Assembly: GCA_007134115.1 (NCBI GenBank)
Contig: SLLK01000221.1
Span: forward strand, 1-11,900
Source: Gammaproteobacteria bacterium
GTDB lineage: Bacteria > Pseudomonadota > Gammaproteobacteria > UBA5335 > SLRW01
Reading direction: 5' to 3'
Length of the DNA: 11,900 nucleotides
The notes below the pieces were generated by a model. That model was given only the letters and a program-made list of their open reading frames with translations, searched no databases and had not been told where the DNA came from. The position numbers and the translations under genes were made by a program. The number at the start of each line of letters is the position of its first letter. Within the stretch, counting starts at the first letter, position 1. Positions 1 through 6,645 of this stretch are shown here, in pieces.

Positions 1-629
1 ACCGGCTCGAATTCCTGCAGTGCGGCCCAGGCCAGCACGCCACCGACCACCGTGGCAAGACTGCTCAGCACGTTAAAGGCCAGCGCGCGCGCGCGGCTGA
101 AGCCACTGTTAAGCAGAATGGCGAAATCGCCCACTTCCTGGGGCACCTCATGCGCCGCCACCGCCAGTGCAGTGACAATACCCAGATGGATGTCGGTCAG
201 AAACGCCGCCGCAATCAGCACGCCATCCACAAAGTTGTGCAAACCGTCGCCGATCAGGATCAGGGTGCCGTCCGCGTGGTGGCCATGGCCGTCGGATTCA
301 GAGACCACCGCCGGGTCGTCGTCGGCCTCGCCGTTACCCACGTAGTGAAAATGGCGCCACAAGACCATTTTCTCGAGCAGGAAGAACATCAACAGGCCGC
401 CCAGCAGCGTGATCCCGATCAGATGCGGATCGGCACGGCCATCCAGCAGCGCATGCGGCAGCAGGGCGAGCAGCGCAGCGCCCAGCAGCGCGCCGGTGGC
501 AAAACTGATCAGGTGCGGCAACAACCGCGCACGCATGGCCGAAGGGAACAACAAAAAAAGCCCCGCCGCGAGTACGCTGAGCACACCGCCGAGCAGGCAG
601 AACAACAGAATCCAGACAATCAGCGCCAT
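1..629 (-). CDS. ZIP family divalent metal transporter (partial, C-terminus off window)
   Basis: This is an inner-membrane transporter of the ZIP family, expected to bring zinc or related divalent metals into the cytoplasm. The gene runs off the left edge, so 209 residues are visible. They show hydrophobic segments at about 3-29, 40-60, 70-90, 122-145, 150-172 and 183-205. A His/Asp-rich loop (ESDGHGHHAD, 111-120) precedes the fourth segment. The family's metal-site motifs are present: HNFVDG at 131-136 and HEVPQEVGDF at 160-169. The start ATG (627-629) shares one base with the TGA stop of pgeF (TGATG), which implies translational coupling, so the ATG choice is firm. The family assignment is confident; the exact metal is not determined. 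The HEVPQE form resembles GufA/ZIP-type bacterial members more than ZupT. Confidence 0.9.
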   Translation of the reverse strand, partial: MALIVWILLFCLLGGVLSVLAAGLFLLFPSAMRARLLPHLISFATGALLGAALLALLPHALLDGRADPHLIGITLLGGLLMFFLLEKMVLWRHFHYVGNGEADDDPAVVSESDGHGHHADGTLILIGDGLHNFVDGVLIAAAFLTDIHLGIVTALAVAAHEVPQEVGDFAILLNSGFSRARALAFNVLSSLATVVGGVLAWAALQEFEP

Positions 630-1426
630 CAGGATTGCTCCGCCCGTGGCGCCAGCCAGATCACACTGGCCATCCGCCCGCCGGCCGCATCACGCCGCCA
701 GGAATAAAACCATTCCGGCGCGCCGGCGGTGCACCAGTGGCCACCCCACACCTCGTGCACGCCGACACGCGCCAGCCGTTGCCGCGCCAGGGCGTACAGG
801 TCGGCATGCCAGCGATCGCCCCTGCCGGCGGTAAAACACACGGCCGCGCCGGGGTCAGCCGCCAGAAAAGCCTGACGCACCTCGGGGCCGACCTCGAAGG
901 CGGGCGCCGATATAGCCGGGCCCAGCCACGCCAGCAAGTCCTCCTCAGCGCCGCCCAGTGCGGTCACCGCGGACTCGATCACGCCGCCCGCCAGGCCGCG
1001 CCAACCGGCGTGCACAGCAGCCACGCGATCGCCGGCCCGATTGCACAGCAACACCGGCAGGCAGTCCGCCGCAAGGACCGCGCAGGCCATACCGGGCCGA
1101 TCCGTCCAGGCGCTGTCGGCATCGGGCAGCTCGCGGCCCGCCCAGGGCAAATGCACGGTGCGCGTGCCGTGCACCTGATGTAACCATTGCGGGTCCTGCG
1201 CCAGCCCGGTGGCGGCGCGCACACGTTCACGGTTGGCCTGTACGGCAGCTGCGTCGTCGTCCACAGTGGTACTCAGGTTCAGGCTCTGCCAGACATCACC
1301 ACTGACGCCGCCCTGGCGCGTGGTGCTGAACGCCCGCACCGCGGGCGGCGCGGGCCAGTCAGGCACCAGCACCGGCATCCTGCCCAGCACTTCCAGCCCG
1401 GCGGGTTGTCCGTTCGGCCGGTTCAT
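629..1426 (-). CDS. pgeF: Peptidoglycan editing factor PgeF (YfiH/YlmD, laccase-domain family)
   Basis: This 265-residue cytoplasmic protein belongs to the YfiH/DUF152 family. In E. coli the family member prevents L-serine from being wrongly built into the peptidoglycan stem peptide; other members have reported purine-nucleoside activities. Family motifs in order are TTRQGGVS (35-42), SLNL (48-51), QVHG (84-87), AADCLPVL (119-126), HAGWRG (139-144), WLGPAIS (167-173) and a C-terminal RRDAAGGRMASVIWL (244-258). His86, Cys122 and His139 match the expected zinc ligands. I chose the ATG at 1424-1426 because it overlaps the rluD stop in an ATGA and has a GGGAGAGC ribosome site just upstream. An upstream in-frame ATG would add 23 residues inside rluD. 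It is the middle gene of rluD-pgeF-ZIP, an order common for rluD and pgeF in Proteobacteria. Confidence 0.95.
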   Translation of the reverse strand: MNRPNGQPAGLEVLGRMPVLVPDWPAPPAVRAFSTTRQGGVSGDVWQSLNLSTTVDDDAAAVQANRERVRAATGLAQDPQWLHQVHGTRTVHLPWAGRELPDADSAWTDRPGMACAVLAADCLPVLLCNRAGDRVAAVHAGWRGLAGGVIESAVTALGGAEEDLLAWLGPAISAPAFEVGPEVRQAFLAADPGAAVCFTAGRGDRWHADLYALARQRLARVGVHEVWGGHWCTAGAPEWFYSWRRDAAGGRMASVIWLAPRAEQS

Positions 1427-2385
1427 GAATTGCTCTCCCGCAATATGTCGACCAGATGGGCCATGTCCCCGGGCAGCGGTGCCGACCATGCGCACTGCTC
1501 ACCGTCCAGCGGGTGCGTCAGCGTCAGGCGGCAGGCATGCAAAGCCTGGCGGCCGAAACCGGCGAGCGTGGCGCGCAGCGCATCGCTGATGCCGGCGGGC
1601 CAGCGCTGGCGTCCGCCGTACAGCGGATCCCCCAGCACCGGGAACCCCAGCGCCGCCATATGCACGCGAATCTGGTGCGTGCGGCCGGTTTCCAGTTGCA
1701 CGTGCAGCCGCGTAAAGCCACGCCAGCGCTCGTGGATACGATAGTGCGTCACAGCGTGACGACCGCGCTCGCGCACCGCCATCCGGGTGCGATCCACCGG
1801 ATGCCGGCCCAGCGCAAACTCGGCCGTACCGCCACTGATCATCTCGCCAATCACCACCGTATCGTACTCACGCTTGATCTCCCGCCGCTGCATGGCCGCC
1901 ACCAGCGTGGCATGCGCCTGCAGTGTGCGGGCCACCACCAGCAGGCCCGAAGTATCCTTGTCCAGACGATGCACCAGTCCGGCACGCGGCAGGTCGGCCA
2001 GCTCCGGCGCATGATGCAACAGCCCGTTGAGCAGTGTACCGTCGGGGTTGCCCGCCCCGGGGTGTACCACCAGCCCGGGCGGCTTGTTCACAATCAGCAG
2101 CGTCGCGTCTTCATGAACGATGTCCAGCGCCATGGACTGGGCGCTCAACGGGTCGGCAGTCGCCACCGGCGGGCGCGCCACGGCAACCACGTCACCAGCG
2201 GCGACCGGTTGGCGCACGCGCAGGGCAACGGCATCATTGACCTGCACCCGGCCATCGCGCAGCCATTGCTGCAGTCGGCTGCGTGAAATACCGGGCACCA
2301 GCGCAACCAGCGCACGGTCCAGCCGCTGGCCATCCAGTTCGGCGGGAACCGGGCCCTTGAAAACCAGCTCGGATGCTTGTGTCAT
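1423..2385 (-). CDS. rluD: 23S rRNA pseudouridine synthase RluD
   Basis: This 320-residue protein of the RluA family is expected to make pseudouridines in helix 69 of 23S rRNA (1911/1915/1917 in E. coli), a late step in 50S maturation. An S4 RNA-binding domain lies at about residues 18-75 (DGQRLDRALVALVPGISRSR...). The catalytic domain follows, with VNKPPGLVVHPG (99-110) and the signature HRLDKDTSGLLV (139-150), in which Asp142 is the catalytic aspartate. The later motif ETGRTHQIRVHMA is also intact. I chose the ATG at 2383-2385: a start 11 codons upstream would add residues unlike the family, and the chosen one begins close to the S4 domain. It is the first gene of the operon with pgeF and the ZIP gene and is divergent from bamD. 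The pairing with pgeF and the opposed bamD support RluD over RluA or RluC. Confidence 0.93.
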   Translation of the reverse strand: MTQASELVFKGPVPAELDGQRLDRALVALVPGISRSRLQQWLRDGRVQVNDAVALRVRQPVAAGDVVAVARPPVATADPLSAQSMALDIVHEDATLLIVNKPPGLVVHPGAGNPDGTLLNGLLHHAPELADLPRAGLVHRLDKDTSGLLVVARTLQAHATLVAAMQRREIKREYDTVVIGEMISGGTAEFALGRHPVDRTRMAVRERGRHAVTHYRIHERWRGFTRLHVQLETGRTHQIRVHMAALGFPVLGDPLYGGRQRWPAGISDALRATLAGFGRQALHACRLTLTHPLDGEQCAWSAPLPGDMAHLVDILRESNS

Positions 2386-2440
2386 GTGTGATCGACCGCC
2401 CCGGATTGCGCACGGCATGGTCGCCGACCCGTGGTCACGT

Positions 2441-2446
2441 TATACT
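2441..2446 (+). promoter_or_regulatory. Possible -10 element for bamD
   Basis: TATACT lies 61 bases before the bamD start and differs from the sigma-70 -10 consensus at one position. A matching -35 at 17-bp spacing (2418-2423, TGGTCG) is poor. The site sits in the 121-bp divergent gap between rluD and bamD, where a promoter is needed. The opposite strand reads TATAAC over the same bases, but I see no -35 for it. Confidence 0.35.
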
Positions 2447-2488
2447 CCGCCGTTCGTCACCGGCGGTGGCGAATACCCTGCAATCAGC

Positions 2489-2495
2489 AAGGCGG
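2489..2495 (+). promoter_or_regulatory. Ribosome binding site candidate deciding the bamD start
   Basis: AAGGCGG, one mismatch from AAGGAGG, lies 11 bases before the ATG at 2507. The next in-frame ATG (2525) has only GGCAAG-like bases upstream. This favours 2507 modestly; both starts give a workable lipoprotein signal. Confidence 0.4.
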
Positions 2496-2506
2496 ACCCC
2501 CATAAA

Positions 2507-3268
2507 ATGGCTGGCAAGTTTAGCATGTCGAGACAGTGTTTGATCCTGATCCTGGTCGCGGGATGGCTCGTCGCCGGCTGCGCGGCGGGGCCGGCAGAGC
2601 GTGACGTGACCCGTCCCGCCGAGCAGATGTATCAGGAAGCGCGCGAATCGATTGAGACGTTCGACTGGCCGGAGGCCATTGACCGGCTGAACGCGCTGGA
2701 AGCCCGCTATCCCTTTGGTGAGTATGCTCGCCAGGCGCAGCTGGATCTGATCATGAGCCATCACCAGCAGCGCGAGTGGGATACCGCCCAATCCGTTGCC
2801 GATCGCTTCCTCAACGATAACCCGGGCGATGCGGCTACGCCATGGGTGCTGTATATGAAAGGGCTGGTGAGTTTTGATCGCACCGTGGGTTTCCTGGAGC
2901 GCTCGCGCTGGCGGCGTGACCGCTCGCCCATGGACCCCTCGCATGCCCGCCAGGCCTTCGAGAACTTCTCGCTGCTGACACGCCGCTTCCCAGACAGCGA
3001 GTACGCCGGCGACGCCCGCCAGCGCATGATCTATCTGCGTAACCGCCTGGCCCGCCATGAGTACCACATCGCCGAATACTATTACCGGCGCGGCGCATGG
3101 GTGGCCTCCGCCAACCGCGCCGCGGCACTGGTGGGCGACTTCCAGGGCGCAGAGATCATTCCCGAAGCACTGCAGCTGCTGGAGAAGGCCTACCTGGCGC
3201 TGGACATGGAAGCACTGGCCATGGACACGCGCGCCGTTTACGAAGAATCGTTCGGCACGACGCGCTAG
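2507..3268 (+). CDS. bamD: Outer membrane assembly lipoprotein BamD (ComL/YfiO)
   Basis: BamD is the essential lipoprotein partner of BamA in the complex that inserts beta-barrel proteins into the outer membrane. The reading frame gives 253 residues. It begins with a lipoprotein signal: basic residues, a hydrophobic core (LILILVAGWLVAG) and lipobox VAGC with the lipidated Cys at 25. The next residue is Ala, which permits outer-membrane sorting. The rest is helical TPR-like repeats: residues about 38-70 (AEQMYQEARESIETFDWPEA), 74-106 (YARQAQLDL... NDNPGD), 112-160 and 165-245. The region has the expected R-D-x-S-P-M-D insert near 137-143 and YLRNRLARHEYHIAEYY at 176-192. Start choice is uncertain between 2507 and 2525 (247 residues, Cys19). 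Opposed to rluD, it has the usual chromosomal setting. The nitroreductase follows after 37 bases, probably on the same transcript. Confidence 0.94.
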   Translation: MAGKFSMSRQCLILILVAGWLVAGCAAGPAERDVTRPAEQMYQEARESIETFDWPEAIDRLNALEARYPFGEYARQAQLDLIMSHHQQREWDTAQSVADRFLNDNPGDAATPWVLYMKGLVSFDRTVGFLERSRWRRDRSPMDPSHARQAFENFSLLTRRFPDSEYAGDARQRMIYLRNRLARHEYHIAEYYYRRGAWVASANRAAALVGDFQGAEIIPEALQLLEKAYLALDMEALAMDTRAVYEESFGTTR

Positions 3269-3305
3269 GCGCCGCCAGTCAGGCGCAGCAACGAGGAAGT
3301 GTTAC

Positions 3306-3824
3306 ATGTGGGATTTTTTTGAAACCGTGCGCCACCGCCACTCCGTGCGCAGCTACCGCGATGAGCCGGTCCCTCGCGAGCGCCTGCATGCAGTACTGGA
3401 AACGGCTTGCGCCGCCCCTTCGGCGGGCGACCTGCAGGCCTACCAGGTGGTCGTGATTACCGACGCGGAGCGCCGCGCGCAACTGGCCGCGGCCAGTCAC
3501 CAACAGCGTTTCGTGCGCGAAGCACCGGTGTCACTGCTGTTCTGCGCCGAACCGGCACGCTCGGCCACCGCGTTCGCCGACCGCGGCGCGCAGCTCTACG
3601 CGGTGCAGGATGCCACCATCGCCGCCACCTACGCGCAACTCGCGGTGGTCGCCGCGGGCATGGCCTCCACCTGGGTGGGCGACTTCGACGAAGCAGCCCT
3701 GCGGGAGCTACTCGACCTGCCCGACACCCTGGTCCCCGTCGCCATGCTCTGCCTGGGCTACCCGGCCGAACTCCCGCCACCCACACCACGCCGCAAACTC
3801 GACGAATTGGTCAGATACGACTGA
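3306..3824 (+). CDS. Nitroreductase family FMN-dependent oxidoreductase
   Basis: This is a 172-residue member of the nitroreductase fold family, which binds FMN and transfers electrons from NAD(P)H. The substrate cannot be told from sequence. Family features are RHRHSVRSYRDEPVP at 9-23 (phosphate-contacting Arg/Ser region), APSAGDLQAYQVVVI at 37-51, a central helix AVQDATIAATYAQLAVVAAGMASTWVGDFD (99-128, broken here by no gap), and a C-terminal LCLGYP (148-153) with a basic tail. The usual Asn of APSAGN is Asp42. The length matches the short single-domain subgroup. The ATG has a good ribosome site, GAGGAAG at 3293-3299, six bases upstream. It follows bamD by 37 bases and ends at a strong hairpin, so it is likely the last gene of that transcript. 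Its link to bamD looks positional rather than functional. Confidence 0.88.
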   Translation: MWDFFETVRHRHSVRSYRDEPVPRERLHAVLETACAAPSAGDLQAYQVVVITDAERRAQLAAASHQQRFVREAPVSLLFCAEPARSATAFADRGAQLYAVQDATIAATYAQLAVVAAGMASTWVGDFDEAALRELLDLPDTLVPVAMLCLGYPAELPPPTPRRKLDELVRYD

Positions 3825-3825
3825 T

Positions 3826-3855
3826 CCGGCTCACCGGCCAGGGCCGGTGAGCCGG
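3826..3855 (+). terminator. GC-rich terminator-like hairpin after the nitroreductase gene
   Basis: A perfect 14-bp inverted repeat (arms 3826-3839 and 3842-3855, CCGGCTCACCGGCC and its complement) starts two bases after the stop codon. No true U-run follows, only the AT-rich repeat that begins at 3856. It could end transcription from the left or work together with that AT-rich stretch. Confidence 0.55.
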
Positions 3856-3967
3856 CGTATTAAGTATATAAGTATTTAAGTATTAAGGGGATGTGTGCGG
3901 CTGCGCCGCACACCACCAACTTAAATACTTAATACTTAATACTTAATACGTAATACTTAATACGTAA
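3856..3967. repeat. AT-rich heptamer-repeat element forming a nested inverted repeat
   Basis: This 112-base element lies between convergent genes. The left arm (3857-3886) is four GTATTAA-like units of 7, 8, 8 and 7 bases. The right arm holds six contiguous 7-bp units, TACTTAA or TACGTAA (3926-3967), after an ACTTAAA. Left bases 3857-3880 pair perfectly with 3920-3942, apart from one unpaired A at 3868. Enclosed is a GC-rich 9-bp hairpin, GTGTGCGGC (3893-3901) with its complement (3905-3913) around a 3-base loop. Composition is sharply unlike the flanking genes: 8 of 42 bases are G/C in the right arm. It may be an interspersed repeat of this genome, a MITE-like remnant or a bidirectional terminator; nothing here proves which. 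Confidence 0.8.
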
Positions 3968-3974
3968 CACGCAG

Positions 3975-3993
3975 TTCGGGCGATCAGCCCGAA
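3975..3993 (-). terminator. Small hairpin downstream of nadE
   Basis: A perfect 7-bp inverted repeat (TTCGGGC at 3975-3981, GCCCGAA at 3987-3993, five-base loop) lies six bases beyond the nadE stop on the minus strand. What follows on that strand is not a clean T-run, so termination may depend on the AT-rich element beyond it. Confidence 0.4.
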
Positions 3994-3999
3994 GTGGAA

Positions 4000-5628
4000 C
4001 TAATATCCCGAAGTGATCGGATATCGCCGATCGCGCCCAAAGGCGCGACGGCTAATCTTGACCCCCGGCGGCGCTTGTCTGCGCTTGTACTCGTTACGCT
4101 TGACCAGGCCGGCCACGCGTCGCACATCCTCCTCGACGAAGCCCAGGGCAACCACCTCGGCCACCGGCCGATCCTGCTCCACCAGTGCTTCCAGGATGGG
4201 ATCCAGCACTTCATAAGGCGGCAGCGAGTCACTGTCCTGTTGATCCGCGCGCAACTCGGCACTCGGCGGACGCTCGATCACCCGCCCGGGGATCGCCGGG
4301 CCGAGGGTATTACGGTAACGGGACAGCCGATAAACCATCAGCTTGGCGACATCCTTGAGCGGCGCAAAACCGCCGACCATGTCGCCGTACAAAGTGGCGT
4401 AGCCCACCGCCATTTCGCTCTTGTTACCGGTGGTCAACACCATGTTGCCGGTCTTGTTGGAAATCGCCATCAGCAACACGCCGCGGCAACGCGCCTGAAT
4501 GTTCTCTTCGGTGAGATCCTCCTTGTAGCCTTTGAAACGCGGGGCAAGCGCATCCAGCATGGCCTGGAAAGGCTTCTCTATAGAAATTTCGTGGTAGTGG
4601 ACACCCAGCGACTGCGCCTCGGCGCGGGCATCCTCCAGGCTGATGGTGGCCGTATAGCGTGACGGCATCATCACCGCCTCCACGCGGTCGGCGCCCAGCG
4701 CGTCCACGGCAATCGCCAGCGTCAGCGCCGAATCGATGCCGCCCGACAGGCCCACCACCACGCCGGGAAACCCGTTGCGATTGACGTAATCGCGCACGCC
4801 CAGCGTCAACGCCTGATACACCGAGGCTTCCGGCGCCAGTGGCTGACGCACCGGTGCCGGCAGGTCCACCGGCCGGCCGTCGCCATCGAGCCGCACCGGA
4901 AACAGGCCTTCATCAAAAGCAGCGGCGCGGAAGACGATATTGCCACTGGCGTCACACACCAGGGATTCACCGTCAAACACCAGCTCATCCTGCCCGCCTA
5001 CGGCGTTGACATAGACGATGGGCAAATCGTTTTCCTGGGCACGCGCGGCAAGCACCTGGCCGCGCTCGGCGCCCTTGTCCAGGTGGTAGGGCGACGCATT
5101 GATATTGAGCAGCACACGCGCCCCGGCGGCCACAGCCAGCGCTGTGGGCGCCGGTTCCCAGATATCCTCACACACGCTCAGGCCCAGGCAGACGCCATTG
5201 ACGCTGAATACCCCGGCCTCTTCACCGGCACGGAAATAGCGCACTTCATCAAAAACACTGTAATTGGGCAGGCGATGCTTGCGGTAGTTGGCGACCCGTT
5301 CACCGTCGCGCAACACGCAGGCAGCATTCCAGGCCCCTGCGGGACCGTACTCCGGATAACCCAGCACCAGGTGTACACCGCTGACCGATTCGCGTATGCG
5401 CGTCAACGCCTCGTCCACACGCCGGCGCAAACCGGGGCGCAGCAGCAGGTCCTCGGGGGGATACGCGGTCAGCGCCAGCTCGGGAAAAACCACCACGTCC
5501 GCCGCATGCTCATCGCGCGCGGCGATGGCCGCCTCGATGATGCGCGTGGTATTGCCGTGAATATCACCCACCCAAAGATTGAGCTGGGCCATCACCACCA
5601 CTACACCGGACGCGGACGTCGCTGGCAT
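4000..5628 (-). CDS. nadE: Glutamine-dependent NAD+ synthetase
   Basis: This enzyme catalyses the last step of NAD synthesis: deamido-NAD, ATP and glutamine give NAD. The 542 residues contain an N-terminal nitrilase-type glutaminase and a C-terminal ATP-pyrophosphatase synthetase. The glutaminase triad is visible: Glu50 in VVFPELALTAYPPEDLLLR, Lys118 in NYRKHRLPNYSVFDE, and Cys153 in LSVCEDIWEP. The synthetase P-loop is GLSGGIDSAL (293-302), followed by TTGNKSEMAVGYATLYGDM and the C-terminal YKRRQAPPGVKISRRAFGRDRRYP. Length fits the two-domain form rather than the short ammonia-dependent NadE. The start is the ATG at 5626-5628, with AGGA eight bases upstream; the TTG immediately before it is not needed. 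It follows sucD by 68 bases and may share its transcript. The end faces the repeat element. Confidence 0.96.
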   Translation of the reverse strand: MPATSASGVVVVMAQLNLWVGDIHGNTTRIIEAAIAARDEHAADVVVFPELALTAYPPEDLLLRPGLRRRVDEALTRIRESVSGVHLVLGYPEYGPAGAWNAACVLRDGERVANYRKHRLPNYSVFDEVRYFRAGEEAGVFSVNGVCLGLSVCEDIWEPAPTALAVAAGARVLLNINASPYHLDKGAERGQVLAARAQENDLPIVYVNAVGGQDELVFDGESLVCDASGNIVFRAAAFDEGLFPVRLDGDGRPVDLPAPVRQPLAPEASVYQALTLGVRDYVNRNGFPGVVVGLSGGIDSALTLAIAVDALGADRVEAVMMPSRYTATISLEDARAEAQSLGVHYHEISIEKPFQAMLDALAPRFKGYKEDLTEENIQARCRGVLLMAISNKTGNMVLTTGNKSEMAVGYATLYGDMVGGFAPLKDVAKLMVYRLSRYRNTLGPAIPGRVIERPPSAELRADQQDSDSLPPYEVLDPILEALVEQDRPVAEVVALGFVEEDVRRVAGLVKRNEYKRRQAPPGVKISRRAFGRDRRYPITSGY

Positions 5629-5696
5629 CAAGGGTATCCTGAGTCAGTTGCACATTGGGCTGAAGGTTACGGGCGGCAATGCCCCGGCCAGGCAGG

Positions 5697-6563
5697 CTAA
5701 AGCATGGCCTTCATGGCCTTGCCCAGCTCCGCCGGCGAACGCACAGTCGCCACCCCGGCGGCCTCAAGCGCCGCAAACTTGCCGTCGGCGGTGCCCTTGC
5801 CGCCGGTCACGATGGCGCCCGCATGCCCCATGCGCTTGCCGGGCGGGGCCGTGACGCCGGCGATATAGGCCACCACCGGCTTGCTTACATTGGCCTGTAT
5901 ATATTCGGCGGCCAGTTCTTCATCACTGCCGCCGATCTCACCCACCATGATCATGCCATCGGTTTCGTCGTCGCGCTCGAACAGTTCCAGACAGTCAATA
6001 AAGCCCATGCCGTGCACCGGGTCACCGCCGATCCCCACGCAGGTGGACTGGCCCAGCCCGTTCTGAGTGGTCTGGTAGACCGCCTCGTAGGTCAGCGTGC
6101 CCGAGCGCGACACGATGCCGATGCGGCCCGGCTGGTGAATCATGCCCGGCATAATACCGATCTTGCTTTCGCCCGGCGTGATGATGCCCGGACAGTTGGG
6201 CCCGATCAGGCGCACCGGCTGCCCGGCCAGCGCGGCTTTGACGCGCAGCATGTCGAGCACCGGAATGTGCTCGGTGATACACACGATCACCTCGATGCCG
6301 GCATCGGCGGCCTCGAGGATGGCGTCGGCGGCAAACGGCGCCGGCACATAGATCATGGACGCCTCGGCGCCGGTTTCGCGCACCGCGTCATGCACCGTAT
6401 CGAACACCGGCAGCCCCAGGTGCTTGTCGCCGCCACGCCCCGGAGTCACGCCGCCCACCAGACGCGTACCGTATTCCAGTGCCTGCTCGGAATGAAATGT
6501 ACCCTGTTTGCCGGTAAAACCCTGGCAAATGACGCGGGTGTCTTTGTTTACAAGAATGCTCAT
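5697..6563 (-). CDS. sucD: Succinyl-CoA synthetase alpha subunit
   Basis: SucD is the alpha subunit of the TCA-cycle enzyme that converts succinyl-CoA to succinate with formation of ATP or GTP. It binds CoA and carries the phosphohistidine. The 288 residues are the usual length. The CoA-binding Rossmann part opens with NKDTRVICQGFTGKQGTFH (6-24), and GPNCPGIITPGESKIG (121-136) follows. The ligase domain contains GHAGAIVTGGKGTA (247-260, after GKRM). His248 or its immediate neighbourhood in this motif corresponds to E. coli His246. The start ATG (6561-6563) yields the canonical N-terminus SILVNKDTRV. It lies 80 bases downstream of sucC, a wider gap than usual for this pair, and the gap contains a hairpin with a T-run. 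Confidence 0.97.
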   Translation of the reverse strand: MSILVNKDTRVICQGFTGKQGTFHSEQALEYGTRLVGGVTPGRGGDKHLGLPVFDTVHDAVRETGAEASMIYVPAPFAADAILEAADAGIEVIVCITEHIPVLDMLRVKAALAGQPVRLIGPNCPGIITPGESKIGIMPGMIHQPGRIGIVSRSGTLTYEAVYQTTQNGLGQSTCVGIGGDPVHGMGFIDCLELFERDDETDGMIMVGEIGGSDEELAAEYIQANVSKPVVAYIAGVTAPPGKRMGHAGAIVTGGKGTADGKFAALEAAGVATVRSPAELGKAMKAML

Positions 6564-6604
6564 CTGCGACTCACTTGTTCGTTGTTACCAGTCACGCGGG
6601 CGCG

Positions 6605-6645
6605 AAAAAACCGCAACACAACGCACCCCACCCGGCGGGCGGTTT
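6605..6645 (-). terminator. Intercistronic hairpin plus T-run between sucC and sucD
   Basis: On the minus strand, AAACCGC (overlapping the sucC stop, plus coordinates 6639-6645) can pair with GCGGTTT (6608-6614), and the T-run (6605-6610) overlaps and follows the stem. The loop of 24 bases is long for an intrinsic terminator. It could be a partial attenuator or an mRNA processing and stability element; function is unproven. Confidence 0.3.

Noticed and set aside
218..238. Rearranged or degraded ZIP gene
   Set aside because: The minus-strand frame is open from its start codon to the window edge, with both metal motifs. It is only cut by the window.
2120..2506. Upstream extension of the bamD reading frame
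   Set aside because: It covers rluD in antisense and would destroy the lipoprotein signal of BamD.
3856..3967. CRISPR-like array
   Set aside because: The repeats are 7-8 bases, contiguous and without spacers.
5629..5631. TTG start for nadE
   Set aside because: An ATG follows immediately at better spacing from AGGA, and the TTG adds only one residue.
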